Assembly: GCF_000001735.4 (NCBI RefSeq) | Contig: NC_003076.8 | Coordinates: 18,479,835 to 18,543,834, forward strand | Length of the DNA stretch: 64,000 bases | From: Arabidopsis thaliana | Lineage: Eukaryota; Streptophyta; Magnoliopsida; Brassicales; Brassicaceae | Reading direction: 5' to 3' | Shown: positions 63,147 to 64,000 of the stretch, piece after piece | Layout of the letters: each line of letters starts with the position of its first letter | Position numbering within the stretch: the first letter of the stretch is position 1 | The notes under the pieces: generated by a model | What the model was told of the DNA's origin: nothing | Seen by the model: the letters and a program-made list of their open reading frames with translations, nothing else | Database searches by the model: none | Translations under genes and position numbers: made by a program

Positions 63147-63217
63147 TCCGATGCCGGGAATCGAACCCGGGTCTCCTGGGTGAAAGCCAGATATCCTAAC
63201 CGCTGGACGACATCGGA
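63147..63217 (-). tRNA. tRNA-Glu (anticodon TTC)
   Basis: 71-nt cloverleaf on the minus strand. The acceptor stem TCCGATG pairs perfectly with CATCGGA. The D arm contains GCGGTTAGGATA. The anticodon loop is CTTTCAC with TTC. The T arm has GGGTTCGATTCCC, also the internal B box. A pol III T-run follows. By gene order this matches the tRNA locus between HSFA4C and the STICHEL-like gene. Confidence 0.96.
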
Positions 63218-63503
63218 TTTGATGTTCATAGAACTCTTATTAACTATATACTCAATGATGGACCAAACAAACCAACGAAGGAGATCAATGAAACAATTGG
63301 TTTTGAGTTATCTGACAACTATTTCATCAAAAATAATACAAAATGCAAGAAATTTTGTCATGCCCTAATAAAAAATAAAAACTCATAATTATTTAGCTAA
63401 ATAAAGATTTCTTGATCAAAGATTCAAGAAAATTTCTATAGCTACAAAGATTACATTATGATCTAAGAAAAGAAGTAAAGCAAAATAAGAAGAAGAAACA
63501 AAA
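63218..63503. other. Spacer between tRNA-Glu and STICHEL-like gene
   Basis: Contains tRNA upstream sequence and the 3' UTR of the STICHEL-like gene. Nothing further recognised. Confidence 0.45.
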
Positions 63504-64000
63504 CTATCTAGGAGGAGATCTCGTTGATAGACATTTCCCACAAGAGACAAGCTTCAACAACGAATGTAATCGTAACTTCCTTGTTCTCACCTTCAATCTC
63601 GATAGCTACAATTTCAAAGTTTCAATTTTTCAATCACAAAGACAACAAACAGAGTCATATATATAAAGAATAGAGAGAAATTGAATGTGTTTACCTTGCG
63701 ACGAGTGCTTCTTGATGCTTTCCAACATATCAAGCTTCTTGATCTTGGTTCAAGTTTCCTGCAAAAACCAACGAATTATCAAACAAAACTGTAAAAAAAA
63801 ATTTTAGGAACAAGTTTTGGTTAATCTTGTTCTTACAAATTCTCTTGTTCAAGCTTATTTGCAATCTCCACAGCTTTGTGTTTCGACCAACTGTTTCCTT
63901 CAGCTTGTTTAATCACTTGAGCCAACGAAACTTTTCCTCTCACAATGCTCTGGTTCTGATTTTGGTTTTGGTTTTGACTTGCTTCCAAGTGTTTCCTTCT
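63504..64000 (-). CDS. STICHEL-like AAA ATPase, C-terminal part only
   Basis: 3' end of a minus-strand gene that continues beyond the window. Three terminal coding exons are seen: from 64000 down to 63837 (SIVRGKVSLAQVIKQAEGNS, then WSKHKAVEIANKLEQENL), 63758-63695 (KLEPRSRSLICWKASRSTRR) and 63605-63504 (SRLKVRTRKLRLHSLL, ending CGKCLSTRSPPR, stop). The join is in frame. These match the C-terminus of Arabidopsis STICHEL-like proteins, which resemble bacterial DNA polymerase III gamma/tau AAA ATPases. By gene order this is At5g45720. The family's ATPase core lies outside the window. Founding member STICHEL controls trichome branching. Confidence 0.85.

Overview
This is plant nuclear DNA, almost certainly Arabidopsis thaliana or a very close relative. 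Genes have short GT..AG introns, intergenic DNA is AT-rich, and the encoded proteins are typical of Brassicaceae. From memory (not searched), the gene order matches the chromosome 5 block At5g45580 to At5g45720: MYB-CC factor, mitochondrial L35, TAF14b/GAS41, SUV2 (ATRIP homologue), RPN9b, S40-type DUF584 protein, two tandem subtilases (SBT5.5, SBT5.6), an uncharacterised secretory protein, GDSL lipase, thylakoid FKBP13, oil-body-associated DUF1264 protein, SCP1-like phosphatase, HSFA4C, tRNA-Glu and a STICHEL-like ATPase cut by the window end.

Layout: 1-900 is an array of AAATCTGT-like motifs, probably the end of a Mutator-like transposon. 1.2-10 kb holds the MYB-CC gene, L35, a 5'-truncated LINE and TAF14b. 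10.77-15.40 kb is a complete Ty1/copia retrotransposon with two LTRs that look identical, a perfect 5-bp target duplication and one open polyprotein. An older copia gag fossil lies beside it. 16.5-24 kb is SUV2, a non-autonomous hAT element with an 8-bp target duplication, and RPN9b. 24-39 kb is an F-box/kelch relic, the S40-like gene and the two subtilases. The first subtilase carries two frame-breaking lesions, one of them an apparently templated insertion. 39-45 kb is gene-free and holds several small transposons (TIR element, Stowaway-like MITE, SINE). 45-64 kb is a dense gene run that includes a small three-exon HMA-like gene lacking the metal-binding cysteines (60.0-60.7 kb).

The genes do not form a pathway. 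They are independently transcribed housekeeping genes (ribosome, proteasome, chromatin, ATR checkpoint) mixed with accessory genes (subtilases, lipase, seed oil-body protein, heat-shock factor). No wholly new multi-gene system is visible. The most unusual items are the intact copia element, the templated insertion that broke SBT5.5, the cysteine-less HMA-like microgene, the hAT insertion about 100 bp upstream of RPN9b, and several small structured or inverted-repeat elements.
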